A stretch of DNA of 64,000 bases, from contig NZ_CP156082.1 of NCBI RefSeq assembly GCF_039830145.1, positions 1,320,001 to 1,384,000 of the forward strand. Direction: 5' to 3'. The translations under genes were made by a program, and so were the position numbers. A model generated the notes under the pieces. It was not told the origin of the DNA and made no database searches. It saw only the letters and a program-made list of their open reading frames with translations. The DNA comes from Croceibacterium sp. TMG7-5b_MA50. Its GTDB lineage: Bacteria; Pseudomonadota; Alphaproteobacteria; Sphingomonadales; Sphingomonadaceae. Position 1 is the stretch's first letter. Each line of letters starts with the position of its first letter. Positions 50,750 through 60,867 of this stretch are shown here, in pieces.

Positions 50750-53584
50750 ATGCACCGCCTTTCCCTTGCGCTCCTCGCCACGCTCTGTCTGCCCGTGTCC
50801 GCTTTGGCGCAGCAGCCCGCTGCCCTGCCGGCGATCGCCGCCAGCGATCTGCCGGTCGATCCCGACTGGCGGATCGGAACGCTTCCGACCGGCCTCACCT
50901 ACCTGATCCGCGCCAACGGCACGCCAGCGGGGCAAGGGAGCGTGCAGCTGTGGATCGGCCATGGCGCGCTCAGCGAACATGATGGCGAGCGGGGGCTGGC
51001 CCACTTCATCGAGCACATGGCGTTCAACGGGTCCACCAACGTGCCGGAAGGCGAGATGGTGCGCCTGCTGGAACGCGAAGGGCTCGCCTTCGGTGCGGAC
51101 ACCAACGCCTCCACCAGCTTCGAACAAACAGTGTATCGGCTGGACCTGCCGCATGCCGATCCGGACATGCTCGGCATTGCACTGATGCTGATGCGGGAGA
51201 CGGCGGGTGAGCTGAGCTTCGACCCTGCGGCCGTCGATCGGGAGCGTGGCGTGGTGCTGGCGGAGGCGCGCACCCGCGCGAACTATGCCTATGCGGAAAC
51301 GCTGGACGAGTTCGCCTTCCTGTATCCCGGCGCGCGCTTTACCCATCGCATGCCGATCGGCGACAGCGAGGTGATCCGCGGGACGAGCGCGGCACAGTTG
51401 AAGGCACTTTGGCGGCGGCTCTATCGACCACGCAATGCGGCGCTGGTCGTAGTCGGCGACTTCGATCCGGCGGCGGTGGAGGCTGCGGTCGCGGCACGCT
51501 TCGGCGACTGGACCGGGGCCGATCCAGTGCCCGCACCGGGCGCCGGGCCGGTGCCGCTGCAGCTGGCGGGACTGACCGATATCTATGTCGATCCCGCATT
51601 GGCGGAGCGGGTGACGGTGGTGCGTCATGGCACGTGGACGCAAGAACCTGATACCGCCGAGCGGCGGCGCACCCGCCTGCTGCGGCAGATCGGCTATGCC
51701 ATCGTCAACCGCGGTCTGGCGCGGCTGGCGCGCGGGGCGGACGCGCCGTTCAAGGCGGCAGGGTTCGGCACGGGGGAGGTGTTCGGCGTGGCCCGGTCGA
51801 CCCGGCTGATCGTCGACGTGGTGGAAGGCGGCTGGCAGGCCGGCCTCACCGCCGCGCAGGCGGAGTACCGGCGCGCGCTGGCGCAGGGCTTTACCGCTGC
51901 CGAGCTGGCGGAGCAGTTGGCGCAACTGCGTACAGCGCATATCGAAGCGGCCGCCGGTGCCGCCACGCGCACCCATGCAGTCCATGTCGCCGCAGCCATC
52001 GCCCTGCTGGATGACGGCACCGTCCCGACCACGCCGGCCAGCGCCCTCGCCCGGTTCGAGGCATTCGCGCCGACTATCACGGCGGAGGCGGTGCGTCAGG
52101 CATTGCTGGTCGACGCAGTACCGCTGACCGAACCTCTGATCCGCTGGGAAGGACGCACCGCGCCGGAGGGCGGAGTAGAGGCACTACGCACGGCATGGGA
52201 TGGCGGCATGACTGCACCGATCACGGCGGCAGCAGACGGTCCGGAAACGGAGTGGGCCTACGCCGATTTCGGAGCGCGTGGCGGCGTGGTGGCAGACGGC
52301 ACGGATCCTGAACTTGGCATCAGGACACTGCGCTTCGCCAACGGGCTGCGGGTGAACCTCAAGCGCACGACCCTGTCTGCCAATCGCATCCTGGTGCGGC
52401 TTGGGGTGGATGGCGGCCAGTTGCTCGACACCGCCGACCATCCACTCGGCACAGCACTGGTTGGCGCGCTGCCGGCAGGGGGTCTGGGGCGCCATTCGGC
52501 GGACGAGCTGCAATCGCTGTTTGCCGGGCGCACGGTGCAACTGGGGCTGTCGGCGGGAGAGGACCGCTTCACCTTCTCCGCCGCGACGACGCCCGATGAC
52601 CTCGCCCTGCAATTGCAGCTGATCGCTGCCGCCCTGACCGACCCCGGCTATCGGCCGGAGGGACAGGCGCAATATCTCCGGCAAGTGGCAGACTTCTTCG
52701 CCCGGACGGAGGCAACGCCGGAAGGTGCGTTGGCGACGCAGCTTGGCACGATCACCAGCGACGGCGACCCTCGCTTCTCCCTCCAGCCCCGAGCATTGCA
52801 GGAGGCGGTCACCTTCGCTGACCTGCGCGCCACGATCGGCGACCGGCTGGCCACGGGCGCGCTGGAGCTGGCGATCGTGGGAGACCTCGACGAGCAGGCG
52901 ACGATCAACGCCATCGCGGCCACACTGGGCGCCCTGCCCGCACGGGAGGCGGAGTTCCGCCCCTATGCCGATAATCGTGTGCGCAGCTACACAGCCGACC
53001 GCACGCCGCGCACCCTGTATCATGGTGGCCCGGCGGACCAGGCACTACTGCGCCTGTCCTGGCCCACGACCGACGGCAGCGACCAGCAGGTATCGCTGAG
53101 CCTGGAGCTGCTGGAACGGGTCGCGCAACTGGCGCTGACCGAAGCTTTGCGGGAGCGGCTGGGCCAGACCTACTCGCCACGGGCGAACGCTGCGCAATCA
53201 CGCACCTACGCGGGCTATGGCGAGTTCGCGCTGACCGCTGCCATCGCGCCCGCCGACCTGCCTGCTGCCCGCGCCGCGATGCTGGCGGAAATCGTTCGGC
53301 TGTCCACTGATCCGGTCAGCGAGGACGAACTGCTGCGTGCCCGACGTCCGCTGGCGGAAGCCTACGCCAACGCGTTGAAGGACAATGGTGGCTGGCTAGG
53401 TCTCGCCACTCGCGCGCAATCCCGGCCGGAAGACATCGTCCGGTTCCAGGCCGCACCTGCAATGCTGGCGGCGATCACACCCGCGCAGTTGCGCGACGCG
53501 GCCGCCCGCTGGCTCGACCCGGCACAGGTGCTGGAGGTCGCGGTGCTGCCCCGCCCCCTTCCCAACGATGCCCCCGATCAGTAG
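50750..53584 (+). CDS. M16-family periplasmic zinc peptidase (pitrilysin type)
   Basis: 944 residues with a signal peptide ending at ALAQQ. The inverted zinc motif HFIEH (H85, E88, H89) is intact, and the third ligand Glu is in LAEARTR. Two M16 halves follow; the second (about 530-930) is non-catalytic and contains the usual LRERLGQTYSPRA. Such peptidases degrade peptides or clip secreted proteins in the periplasm. It lies 52 bases after the c-di-GMP gene and 12 before the symporter gene, a likely operon. Confidence 0.93.
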   Translation: MHRLSLALLATLCLPVSALAQQPAALPAIAASDLPVDPDWRIGTLPTGLTYLIRANGTPAGQGSVQLWIGHGALSEHDGERGLAHFIEHMAFNGSTNVPEGEMVRLLEREGLAFGADTNASTSFEQTVYRLDLPHADPDMLGIALMLMRETAGELSFDPAAVDRERGVVLAEARTRANYAYAETLDEFAFLYPGARFTHRMPIGDSEVIRGTSAAQLKALWRRLYRPRNAALVVVGDFDPAAVEAAVAARFGDWTGADPVPAPGAGPVPLQLAGLTDIYVDPALAERVTVVRHGTWTQEPDTAERRRTRLLRQIGYAIVNRGLARLARGADAPFKAAGFGTGEVFGVARSTRLIVDVVEGGWQAGLTAAQAEYRRALAQGFTAAELAEQLAQLRTAHIEAAAGAATRTHAVHVAAAIALLDDGTVPTTPASALARFEAFAPTITAEAVRQALLVDAVPLTEPLIRWEGRTAPEGGVEALRTAWDGGMTAPITAAADGPETEWAYADFGARGGVVADGTDPELGIRTLRFANGLRVNLKRTTLSANRILVRLGVDGGQLLDTADHPLGTALVGALPAGGLGRHSADELQSLFAGRTVQLGLSAGEDRFTFSAATTPDDLALQLQLIAAALTDPGYRPEGQAQYLRQVADFFARTEATPEGALATQLGTITSDGDPRFSLQPRALQEAVTFADLRATIGDRLATGALELAIVGDLDEQATINAIAATLGALPAREAEFRPYADNRVRSYTADRTPRTLYHGGPADQALLRLSWPTTDGSDQQVSLSLELLERVAQLALTEALRERLGQTYSPRANAAQSRTYAGYGEFALTAAIAPADLPAARAAMLAEIVRLSTDPVSEDELLRARRPLAEAYANALKDNGGWLGLATRAQSRPEDIVRFQAAPAMLAAITPAQLRDAAARWLDPAQVLEVAVLPRPLPNDAPDQ

Positions 53585-53596
53585 CCTGCCGCTTTG

Positions 53597-54910
53597 ATGG
53601 CCAAGATAGCGCACCCGCCCGTAGCCGAAGCTCCACCCCGATCGCTGCCGTGGTGGCGACACCTGTATGTCCAGGTGCTGGTGGCGATCGCAGCGGGCGC
53701 GCTGCTGGGCCACTTCGTGCCGGACGTGGCCCAGACGCTGAAGCCGTTGGGCGATGGATTCATCAAGCTGGTGAAGATGGTGATCGCACCGGTCATCTTC
53801 CTGACGATCGTCACCGGCATCGCCGGCATGCGCGACCTTGGCGCAGTGGGGCGGGTGGCGGCCAAGGCGTTCGCCTATTTCCTGACCTTCTCCACGCTGG
53901 CGCTGATCGTGGGACTGATCGTCGCCAACACCATCCGTCCGGGTGACGCACTGCGGGTAGACCCGGCGACACTGGATGCAGGCGCAGTCAGCCGGTATGC
54001 GGAAGCCGCGCATCATGGATCGACACTGGCCGAGTTCCTGCTGGGCGTTATCCCCGACACGGCGCTAGGCGCCTTCACCTCCGGCAATATCCTGCAGGTA
54101 TTGCTGCTGGCTGTGCTGTTCGGCATCGCGCTGGCGCTGACCGGCGCGAAGGGCGACCGGGTGCTAACCGTGCTAGAGGACCTGTCGACCATCATCTTCA
54201 GGCTGGTCGCCATCGTGATGCGCGCGGCGCCGATTGGCGCGTTCGGCGCGATGGCGTTCACCATCGGCGCCTACGGCATCGGCGCGCTGGCCGGCCTCGC
54301 CGGGCTGGTCGCCACCTTCTACCTGACCTCGCTGCTGTTCGTCGTGGTGGTGCTGGGCACCGTAGCGCGGGTTGCCGGCTTTTCGCTGTGGGACCTGGTG
54401 CGGTATCTCCGGGCGGAACTGCTGCTCGTTCTGGGCACGTCCTCCTCCGAATCCGCGCTGCCGTCACTGATGGAAAAGCTGGAACGGGCCGGCTGCCCCA
54501 AGCAGGTGGTCGGGCTGGTCGTGCCGACCGGCTATTCCTTCAACCTGGACGGGACCAACATCTACATGACGCTGGCCGCCCTGTTCATCGCGCAGGCGAC
54601 CGGGGTGGAGCTGTCATGGGGTGAGCAGGCGCTGCTGCTGGGCGTCGCCATGCTGTCGTCCAAGGGGGCGGCGGGCGTGACCGGCGCGGGCTTCATCACG
54701 CTGGCCGCGACGCTGTCCATCGTGCCCAGCGTGCCGATCGCGGGCATGGCGCTGATCCTGGGTGTCGACCGCTTCATGTCCGAATGCCGCAGCCTGACGA
54801 ACTTCATCGGCAATGCGGTGGCGACAGTGGTGGTCAGCCGGTGGGAAGGCGGGTTCGACAAGGGCCGTTTCCACGCCGCGACGCATGGCGAATTGCCGCC
54901 GCAAGGCTAA
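53597..54910 (+). CDS. Dicarboxylate/amino acid:cation symporter (DAACS family)
   Basis: 437 residues. The glutamate/C4-dicarboxylate symporter family imports succinate, malate, fumarate or glutamate with protons or sodium. Marks are [23 protein letters not shown], the Ser-rich hairpin [13 protein letters not shown], the NLDGT motif and [13 protein letters not shown]. About eight membrane helices with re-entrant loops. ATG 53597 is preferred over TTG 53594. Most similar in layout to DctA, but substrate is not fixed. Confidence 0.93.
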   Translation: MAKIAHPPVAEAPPRSLPWWRHLYVQVLVAIAAGALLGHFVPDVAQTLKPLGDGFIKLVKMVIAPVIFLTIVTGIAGMRDLGAVGRVAAKAFAYFLTFSTLALIVGLIVANTIRPGDALRVDPATLDAGAVSRYAEAAHHGSTLAEFLLGVIPDTALGAFTSGNILQVLLLAVLFGIALALTGAKGDRVLTVLEDLSTIIFRLVAIVMRAAPIGAFGAMAFTIGAYGIGALAGLAGLVATFYLTSLLFVVVVLGTVARVAGFSLWDLVRYLRAELLLVLGTSSSESALPSLMEKLERAGCPKQVVGLVVPTGYSFNLDGTNIYMTLAALFIAQATGVELSWGEQALLLGVAMLSSKGAAGVTGAGFITLAATLSIVPSVPIAGMALILGVDRFMSECRSLTNFIGNAVATVVVSRWEGGFDKGRFHAATHGELPPQG

Positions 54911-54998
54911 GATTGCATGATTTACGCAAAGGCGTAGAACATAGCCTGCAAAGCATAATCAGGAGGGTCGCCAGGGAAGTCCGGGAGGGGGCAAGTCC

Positions 54999-56588
54999 AT
55001 GGCAAGTCTGAAGCAGACGCTGGTCGGCGGCGTCATCGGCATCGTCAACAATGTATCGCCGTTGCGCAAGCTGGTCAGCAAGCAGGTGATCAACAAATAC
55101 GCGTACAAGACGCCATGCCGCCCGCGCGCCGTGTCCATGGCGGCGGACTACACCACCTGGCCCGGCCTGACGGACAAGCGTTACACCGGACGGCATCTGT
55201 GCCGCGCCAGCGATGCCGACCGTCCCGCCGCCCCGCCGATCGACGAGGTCGTTCGCCTGTTCGAACGTCGCCAGTTCAGGCCGGCGACCGACACCAACCT
55301 GCTGTTCCCGTTCTTCGCCCAATGGTTCACCGACAGCTTCCTGCGGACCAAGTGGGAGGCTGAAGGCAACCGCACCTTCCGCGAGAACGAGAGCAATCAC
55401 GAAATCGACCTGTGCTCGATCTACGGCGTCAGCGAGGCGCAGACGACCATGCTGCGCGAAGGCGTTGGCGGCAGGCTGGCGCACCAGATCATCAATGGCG
55501 AGGTCTGGCCCGCACCGCTGTTCGCGGAGGAAGGCGGCGAGTTCCAGCTGGCGGAGCGGTACCGCCGCATCGCCGAGGTGGACGAGGATCACCCGGCGCG
55601 CGCCGGATTGTACACCGGCCCCAATTTCCGGCGCGTCACCAGCAAATGGTCGCCGGACGACAAGCGCCGCGCCTTTGCCGTGGGGCTGGAACACGGCAAT
55701 TCGACGATGGCCAACCTGGTCATGAACACGCTGTGGCTGCGCGAGCATAACCGCACGGCAGCGATTTTGCAGACGGCGCATCCTGAATGGGACGACGAAC
55801 GCCTGTTCCAGACCGCGCGCAACGTCACGATCGTGGTGCTGCTGAACATCGTGATCGGCGACTACATCGTCCACATCGCGCCGTTGGACGTGAAGCTGGA
55901 GCCGGTGCCCGGCATGGCGGAGGAGGAGCGCTGGTACCGCAACAACTGGATGGCGGTCGAATTCGCGCTGCTCTACCGCTGGCACGATCTGATCCCCGAC
56001 AGCTTCACCCTGGCCGGGCAGACCTACCCGTCGGAACGGATGACCCGCGCGCACCAGTTGGTGACGGAGGCGGGGCTGGATCAGGTGCTGCGCGACGCCG
56101 CCGGGCAGAAGGCCGGGCGTATCGGCCTGGGCAATACGGCGGCTTTCCTGCTGGCGAAGGAAGGCGCCAATGTGAAACGCCTCAGCCTGGAGATGGGCCG
56201 CGCCTGCGGGCTGCCGTCCTTCAACGCGTACCGCCGGTATTACGGCATGAAGCCGGTCAGGAGCTTCATCGACCTCACGGGAGACAAGGACACCGCCGGC
56301 GCGCTGGAACGCCTCTACGGCCATATCGACCGGCTGGAATGGTTCGTCGGCATCTTTGCCGAGAAATACGGTTCAGCCAACATGATGGGCGAACTGCTCA
56401 CCACCATGGTCGCCAACGATGCCTTCACCCAGGCGTTGACGAACCCGCTGCTGGCCGAAAACGTGTTCAACGAAGCGACCTTTGGCGCGGAAGGTATGAG
56501 CATCATCGGCAGTACTCGCACGCTGGCGGAGGTGATCGTGCGCAATACCGGCATCCGGGACAAGGGCAGCGTCCGCTTCACCGTCTGA
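54999..56588 (+). CDS. Cyclooxygenase-like animal haem peroxidase-family protein
   Basis: 529 residues. Close in motif order to prostaglandin H synthases: TLWLREHNR, HPEWDDERLFQTAR, then LYRWHDLIP, in which Y326 and H329 match the COX tyrosyl-radical Tyr and the proximal haem His. The distal position differs. COX has AQHFTH with the peroxidase His; here AQWFTD places D112 there, with Q108 kept. The protein may therefore be a fatty-acid dioxygenase with weak peroxidase function. No Sec signal is clear; the N-terminus may bind membrane. GGAGGGGG precedes ATG 54999. Bacterial members are uncharacterised in most cases. Confidence 0.85.
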   Translation: MASLKQTLVGGVIGIVNNVSPLRKLVSKQVINKYAYKTPCRPRAVSMAADYTTWPGLTDKRYTGRHLCRASDADRPAAPPIDEVVRLFERRQFRPATDTNLLFPFFAQWFTDSFLRTKWEAEGNRTFRENESNHEIDLCSIYGVSEAQTTMLREGVGGRLAHQIINGEVWPAPLFAEEGGEFQLAERYRRIAEVDEDHPARAGLYTGPNFRRVTSKWSPDDKRRAFAVGLEHGNSTMANLVMNTLWLREHNRTAAILQTAHPEWDDERLFQTARNVTIVVLLNIVIGDYIVHIAPLDVKLEPVPGMAEEERWYRNNWMAVEFALLYRWHDLIPDSFTLAGQTYPSERMTRAHQLVTEAGLDQVLRDAAGQKAGRIGLGNTAAFLLAKEGANVKRLSLEMGRACGLPSFNAYRRYYGMKPVRSFIDLTGDKDTAGALERLYGHIDRLEWFVGIFAEKYGSANMMGELLTTMVANDAFTQALTNPLLAENVFNEATFGAEGMSIIGSTRTLAEVIVRNTGIRDKGSVRFTV

Positions 56589-56665
56589 TCGCGGGCGCCC
56601 TTGCCCCGCAGCCGTCGCCGCGATAGGCGCAGGCGCATATCTGCAGCAGCGGGAAAGTTTGATCC

Positions 56666-56896
56666 ATGAAGGTCCGCGTCCATGTCAGCCTGAAGCCCGG
56701 CGTGCTCGATCCGCAGGGCCGTGCCGTTCACCATGCGCTGGAAGGGCTGGGTTTCACGGGGGTCCATGACGTACGCGTCGGCCGGCTGATCGAACTGGAC
56801 GTGGCGGACGACACCAGCGACGAGGTGCTGGACGAGATGTGCCGCCGCCTGCTGGCGAACGGCGTGGTGGAAAACTACCGGGTGGAGCGCGCCTGA
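56666..56896 (+). CDS. purS: FGAM synthase subunit PurS
   Basis: 76 residues. PurS bridges PurQ and PurL in phosphoribosylformylglycinamidine synthase, step four of purine synthesis. The sequence [20 protein letters not shown] is the family signature. The stop overlaps the purQ start (TGATG). purL is not in this window. Confidence 0.95.
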   Translation: MKVRVHVSLKPGVLDPQGRAVHHALEGLGFTGVHDVRVGRLIELDVADDTSDEVLDEMCRRLLANGVVENYRVERA

Positions 56897-57561
56897 TGCG
56901 CACCGCCGTCATCACCTTCCCTGGATCCAATTGCGACCGCGACATGGCCGTCGCGCTGGAGAAGGTCAGCGGCACTGCCCCGCTTCGGGTGTGGCACGGC
57001 GACGCCATCCTGCCCGACAGACTTGACCTGATCGCGTTGCCCGGCGGCTTTTCCTATGGCGATTATCTGCGCAGCGGCGCCATGGCCGCGACCAGTCCGA
57101 TCATGCGCGCGGTGGTGGAGGCGGCGGGCTGCGGCGTGCCGGTGCTGGGAGTCTGCAACGGGTTCCAGGTGCTGACGGAAGCTGGGCTGCTGCCGGGTGC
57201 GCTGCTGCGCAATGCCGGCCAGACCTTCATCTGCAGGACCGTTCCGCTGATGGTGGAAAACAGCCAGTCGCTGTTCACCGCCGGGTACCAGCAGGGTCAG
57301 CAGATCCGTATTCCGGTGGCGCACCACGACGGCAATTACTTCGCGGACGAGGATACGCTCGACCGGCTGGAAGGCGAAGGTCGCGTGGCATTCCGCTACG
57401 TGGAAACCTGCAACGGGTCGCAGCGGGACATTGCCGGCGTGCTGAACGACGCGGGTAATGTGCTGGGCATGATGCCCCACCCCGAACGCGCGGTGGAGGA
57501 CGATCATGGCGGCACTGACGGCCGCGCCCTGTTCGAGGCCGCAGTCCGCCAGCTCGCCTGA
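56896..57561 (+). CDS. purQ: FGAM synthase glutaminase subunit PurQ
   Basis: 221 residues. A class-I glutamine amidotransferase that supplies ammonia to PurL. N-terminal FPGSNCDRD is the PurQ mark, the nucleophile Cys is in LGVCNGFQ and the His/Glu pair is in [13 protein letters not shown] 56896 overlaps the purS stop. The stop is followed directly by that of the convergent caspase-like gene. Confidence 0.97.
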   Translation: MRTAVITFPGSNCDRDMAVALEKVSGTAPLRVWHGDAILPDRLDLIALPGGFSYGDYLRSGAMAATSPIMRAVVEAAGCGVPVLGVCNGFQVLTEAGLLPGALLRNAGQTFICRTVPLMVENSQSLFTAGYQQGQQIRIPVAHHDGNYFADEDTLDRLEGEGRVAFRYVETCNGSQRDIAGVLNDAGNVLGMMPHPERAVEDDHGGTDGRALFEAAVRQLA

Positions 57562-59781
57562 TCAGCGCGCCGCGAGACGCGGCTGGCCGACGCGCAGCAA
57601 TACCTGTTCGTACGCCATCCCGTCCCCGCCCCGATCCACCAGGATATGCTGGTGTCCATTGCCGACCTGCCGCACGTCCCGGTCGTGCACGCTGACCGAC
57701 AGATCATCGGTCAGCGCAATGCGGTAGAATGTGCTGCGCATGTATTCGGACAGTTCACCCGCCGTCAGCGCGCCGTTGGCGTCCCCGTCGGCATGGCCAC
57801 TCAGGGCCTGCTGCAGGATCATGGAGATGTAGCCGCCGGCCTGGAACTTGTCGGCCACCAGGCTGGTGAGATCGCTGTCCGAACTGAAGATGCCCATGCG
57901 GCCCGTGCGCCGCTTGATGACATTGTCGAACCCGCCTGAAAAACAGCTGTCCAGCACCAGCAGGCTGCGTGCCGGGATCTGGTCGAACAATTGCGCCAGC
58001 TCGTAATCGCGCAGGGCGGCATCATACAGCTCGATCGTCTCGGCGCTGCCATCGCCTTCCATGATCGTGTCGACGTTCTCCTTGCTGCCATGGCCGGAGA
58101 AGAACATCAGGAACAGGTCGTCCGGCCCGATCTGCGCCGCGATCCGGCCGAACGCCTGCTGCACCGCGCCGCGCGTCGCCTCCGCGTTCAGCAGGGTCAC
58201 GCTGCCGGGCGCCAGCACGCCGCCAGTCTGCAAGGTCTGCGTCAGCTTGGCCGCGTCGCCATCGGTCAGCGTCAGCGGGTTCATGCGGTTGTAGTCGGCG
58301 ACCCCTACGCTGAGCAGGAAGACCCGCCCGGCACCCGCGCCCACATCGGCCACGACAGTGCCGCTGTCCCGCTCCATCCGCAGGGTATAGCCGCCCGTTT
58401 CCCCCGCGGCGTAGCTGGTGGCGGCAATCTCGTAAGTGCCATCCTGCGGCAGGGTAATCGCCAGACGGCTGTCGGTGCCATCATTGCCGGCACGATCGTC
58501 ATTGGTCTCGATCGCGCCATCGGGCAGGTAGAGCGACAGGAAGGTGTCGAAATCGCCCGACTGCATGTCGAACACCAGCCGGTCCCCCCGGCGACCGGAG
58601 AAGCTGAACCGATCCTGGTACTCGCCGCTGGAGAAGGTCTGATCCCCCTCCACCAACGATCCCGTAACCGCACGGCCCAGGGCCAGCGTCGCGGCAGGCG
58701 GTGTCGCGGCGACGGTCGTCCCATTCTCAGCCGCCAGCCGGTAAGCGCCGCTGCCCCCGTCGGCGTAGGTGCCGACCGTGACCTGGTAGGCGCCGCTTTC
58801 CGGCAGCGTGACCTCCAGCAGGCTGTTCAGCGTGTCGCCCGCGGGATCGTCATCGTTGCTGGCGGAAAAGCCGCCCGGCCCGCTCAGCGCAACGGTCGGG
58901 TCGAACGCATCGGAGCTGAGCGAGAGGCGGACTACCTGTCCGGCCCGGCCCTCCAGCGTGTAGCTGGCTGATCCCGGCAGGGTTCCGGCGACCGACGATC
59001 CCAGCGCCAGCCGCGCGCCGCCAGTCACCGGCGCCACGTCGCCCGTCGCCTGCGCCGTCAGCGTATAGGCGCCCTGTTCGCCCGCGGCGTAGCTGGTGGC
59101 CCACAGGTCCAGCCGTCCACTGGCGGGGAACTGCACCTCCAGTTCGCTGTTGCCGCCGCCACCCGGCGCATCGTCGTTGAAGACCTGGTACTCGCCCCCG
59201 TCCGACGCCTGCAGGAACGTATCGACCGCATCCGATCGCATCGTCAGCATCAGCCGGCTGCCCGGCGTACCGGACAGAGTGTAGACATCAACGAACTCGC
59301 CGCTTTCCAGCGTGGCATCACCGGTCGCCAGTGCGCCCTGCACCGCATCGCCCGCCCGCAGGGTGCCGGTACCGGAAGGGGCCGTCGCCTGTTCCGGCCC
59401 GACGCTCGAGCCCACCGTGGTTTCCAGCTGATAGCTGCCGGTCTCGCCACTGGCATAGGACGTGACGAAGACCTGATACGTCCCGCTCGCCGGCAAGGTG
59501 AAGGTCAGCCCGGCGTCGCTGGTACCGTCATTTGCATCGTCGTTGCTGAATTCCGCATCTTGCGGCCCACGCACGAAGACGTAGGCATCGAAATCGCCCG
59601 AGCTGAGCGTGATGGTGACGGCATCGCCGGCCTGACCCGAGATGTCGTAGGTGTCGTAGAACTCACCGCTTTCCAGCGTCGCATCGCCACTCGCCAGCGT
59701 ACCGCTGACCGTCTCTGCCAGGACAGGTAACGGAACCAGGGTGCCCAACAGGCACGCCGCGCCAACAGAAAGCCCCCGCAT
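57562..59781 (-). CDS. Secreted caspase-like (C14) protease with four PPC-like repeats and EF-hand
   Basis: 739 residues. The signal peptide ends at VLAET. Four beta-rich repeats of about 100 residues (about 23-125, 145-245, 260-360, 375-475), each with an NDD-type Asp cluster and a GTYxV-like late strand, resemble PPC domains. The caspase-like domain follows: RVFLLSVGVADY, catalytic H564 in FFSGHGSKEN and C613 in LDSCFSGG. A calcium-binding EF-hand loop, DGDANGALTAGE, lies near residue 666. Such metacaspase-like proteins usually cleave after Arg/Lys; substrate unknown. Confidence 0.87.
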   Translation of the reverse strand: MRGLSVGAACLLGTLVPLPVLAETVSGTLASGDATLESGEFYDTYDISGQAGDAVTITLSSGDFDAYVFVRGPQDAEFSNDDANDGTSDAGLTFTLPASGTYQVFVTSYASGETGSYQLETTVGSSVGPEQATAPSGTGTLRAGDAVQGALATGDATLESGEFVDVYTLSGTPGSRLMLTMRSDAVDTFLQASDGGEYQVFNDDAPGGGGNSELEVQFPASGRLDLWATSYAAGEQGAYTLTAQATGDVAPVTGGARLALGSSVAGTLPGSASYTLEGRAGQVVRLSLSSDAFDPTVALSGPGGFSASNDDDPAGDTLNSLLEVTLPESGAYQVTVGTYADGGSGAYRLAAENGTTVAATPPAATLALGRAVTGSLVEGDQTFSSGEYQDRFSFSGRRGDRLVFDMQSGDFDTFLSLYLPDGAIETNDDRAGNDGTDSRLAITLPQDGTYEIAATSYAAGETGGYTLRMERDSGTVVADVGAGAGRVFLLSVGVADYNRMNPLTLTDGDAAKLTQTLQTGGVLAPGSVTLLNAEATRGAVQQAFGRIAAQIGPDDLFLMFFSGHGSKENVDTIMEGDGSAETIELYDAALRDYELAQLFDQIPARSLLVLDSCFSGGFDNVIKRRTGRMGIFSSDSDLTSLVADKFQAGGYISMILQQALSGHADGDANGALTAGELSEYMRSTFYRIALTDDLSVSVHDRDVRQVGNGHQHILVDRGGDGMAYEQVLLRVGQPRLAAR

Positions 59782-59890
59782 CCCAGACCCCCCAGCCCTC
59801 GCACAAGCGAACGGCAGCAGTATGGGCGACGGACGGCGCGGCGCAAAGCGCTTTGTTGCCGCGCGCGTCCGGCTTCAGAACAGCCTGGGC

Positions 59891-60793
59891 TCAGGCAGGA
59901 AGGGCGATCCGCACGGGCGGCAAACCGGTGACGTCCACCGGCAACGCGAACAGGTGCCCCGCCAGCGGTTCACGCGCGCGCCCCTCCGCATCCAGGTGGA
60001 CGCTGGCGGTGGTGGCGAACAGGGTGCGCCCGTCCACGCCGCCGAACGCGACCTTGGTGATGGCGCTGACCGGCAGCGGGATTGCCTCCATCAGGTCGCC
60101 CGCAGGCGAATAGCGGCGGATCTGCCCACCGCCGAACAGTCCGACCCACACGCATCCGGCCGCATCTACGATCACACCATCGGGGAAGCCACCGCCCTGT
60201 TCGATGCGGACGAACACCCGCTCCGTCCCCACGGTCCCATCCGGCGCGAGCTCGGCGGCGTAGATGGTGCTGCCCAGCGTATCCACATGGTACAGCGTGC
60301 CGCCCTCCGGGCTGACCGCGGGACCATTGCTGACGATCACGGGATCGCTGACCGCGATGGTCCGCGTACCATCATATCGGTATATGCGCCCGCTCGCCTC
60401 GTCTTCCGGATCGTGCATGGTGCCGAACCACAGGCGACCCTGCTGGTCCACATGGCCGTCGTTCAGGCGGTTATCCGGCAGGTCCGGTTCCGGATCGTGC
60501 AACGGGGTAAAGGTGCCGTCCACAGGATCGAACCGGGCGAGCCCGGTCTTCAGCCCGGCAATGAAGCTGCCATCCGCGGCAGGCAGGCAGAAACCGACGG
60601 GCGCCGGAGCGGGCCAGCTGCGCCGGTCACCGGTCGCGGGGTCATAGCGGTGGACGGCCGGCGCCTTGATATCAACGAACCACAGCGCACCGCCGGAACC
60701 GATGGGATCGCTGTCGACCCAGACCGGCCCCTCGCCCAGCGTTGCACCGAGGTCCCACACGACCTCCGGCTCGCCCAATTGCACCTGTGCCAT
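59891..60793 (-). CDS. SMP-30/gluconolactonase-family lactonase
   Basis: 300 residues. A six-bladed propeller with metal ligands Glu in LGEGPVW, Asn in DNRLNDG and in VSNGPA, and Asp in FPDGVIVD. The family hydrolyses aldonolactones such as gluconolactone, L-arabinono- or xylonolactone. ATG 60793 was chosen because GAGGA lies seven bases upstream; ATG 60811 is an alternative. No signal peptide, so cytosolic. It is the third gene of the TonB receptor-GH43-lactonase run and fits an oxidative pentose pathway. Confidence 0.87.
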   Translation of the reverse strand: MAQVQLGEPEVVWDLGATLGEGPVWVDSDPIGSGGALWFVDIKAPAVHRYDPATGDRRSWPAPAPVGFCLPAADGSFIAGLKTGLARFDPVDGTFTPLHDPEPDLPDNRLNDGHVDQQGRLWFGTMHDPEDEASGRIYRYDGTRTIAVSDPVIVSNGPAVSPEGGTLYHVDTLGSTIYAAELAPDGTVGTERVFVRIEQGGGFPDGVIVDAAGCVWVGLFGGGQIRRYSPAGDLMEAIPLPVSAITKVAFGGVDGRTLFATTASVHLDAEGRAREPLAGHLFALPVDVTGLPPVRIALPA

Positions 60794-60867
60794 CGACCAT
60801 CCTCTTGCCATTGTCGTGCTGCCGCCATGCCGCAAGGGCGCAGCGATCCGCAAGGGGGCCGCTGCGA

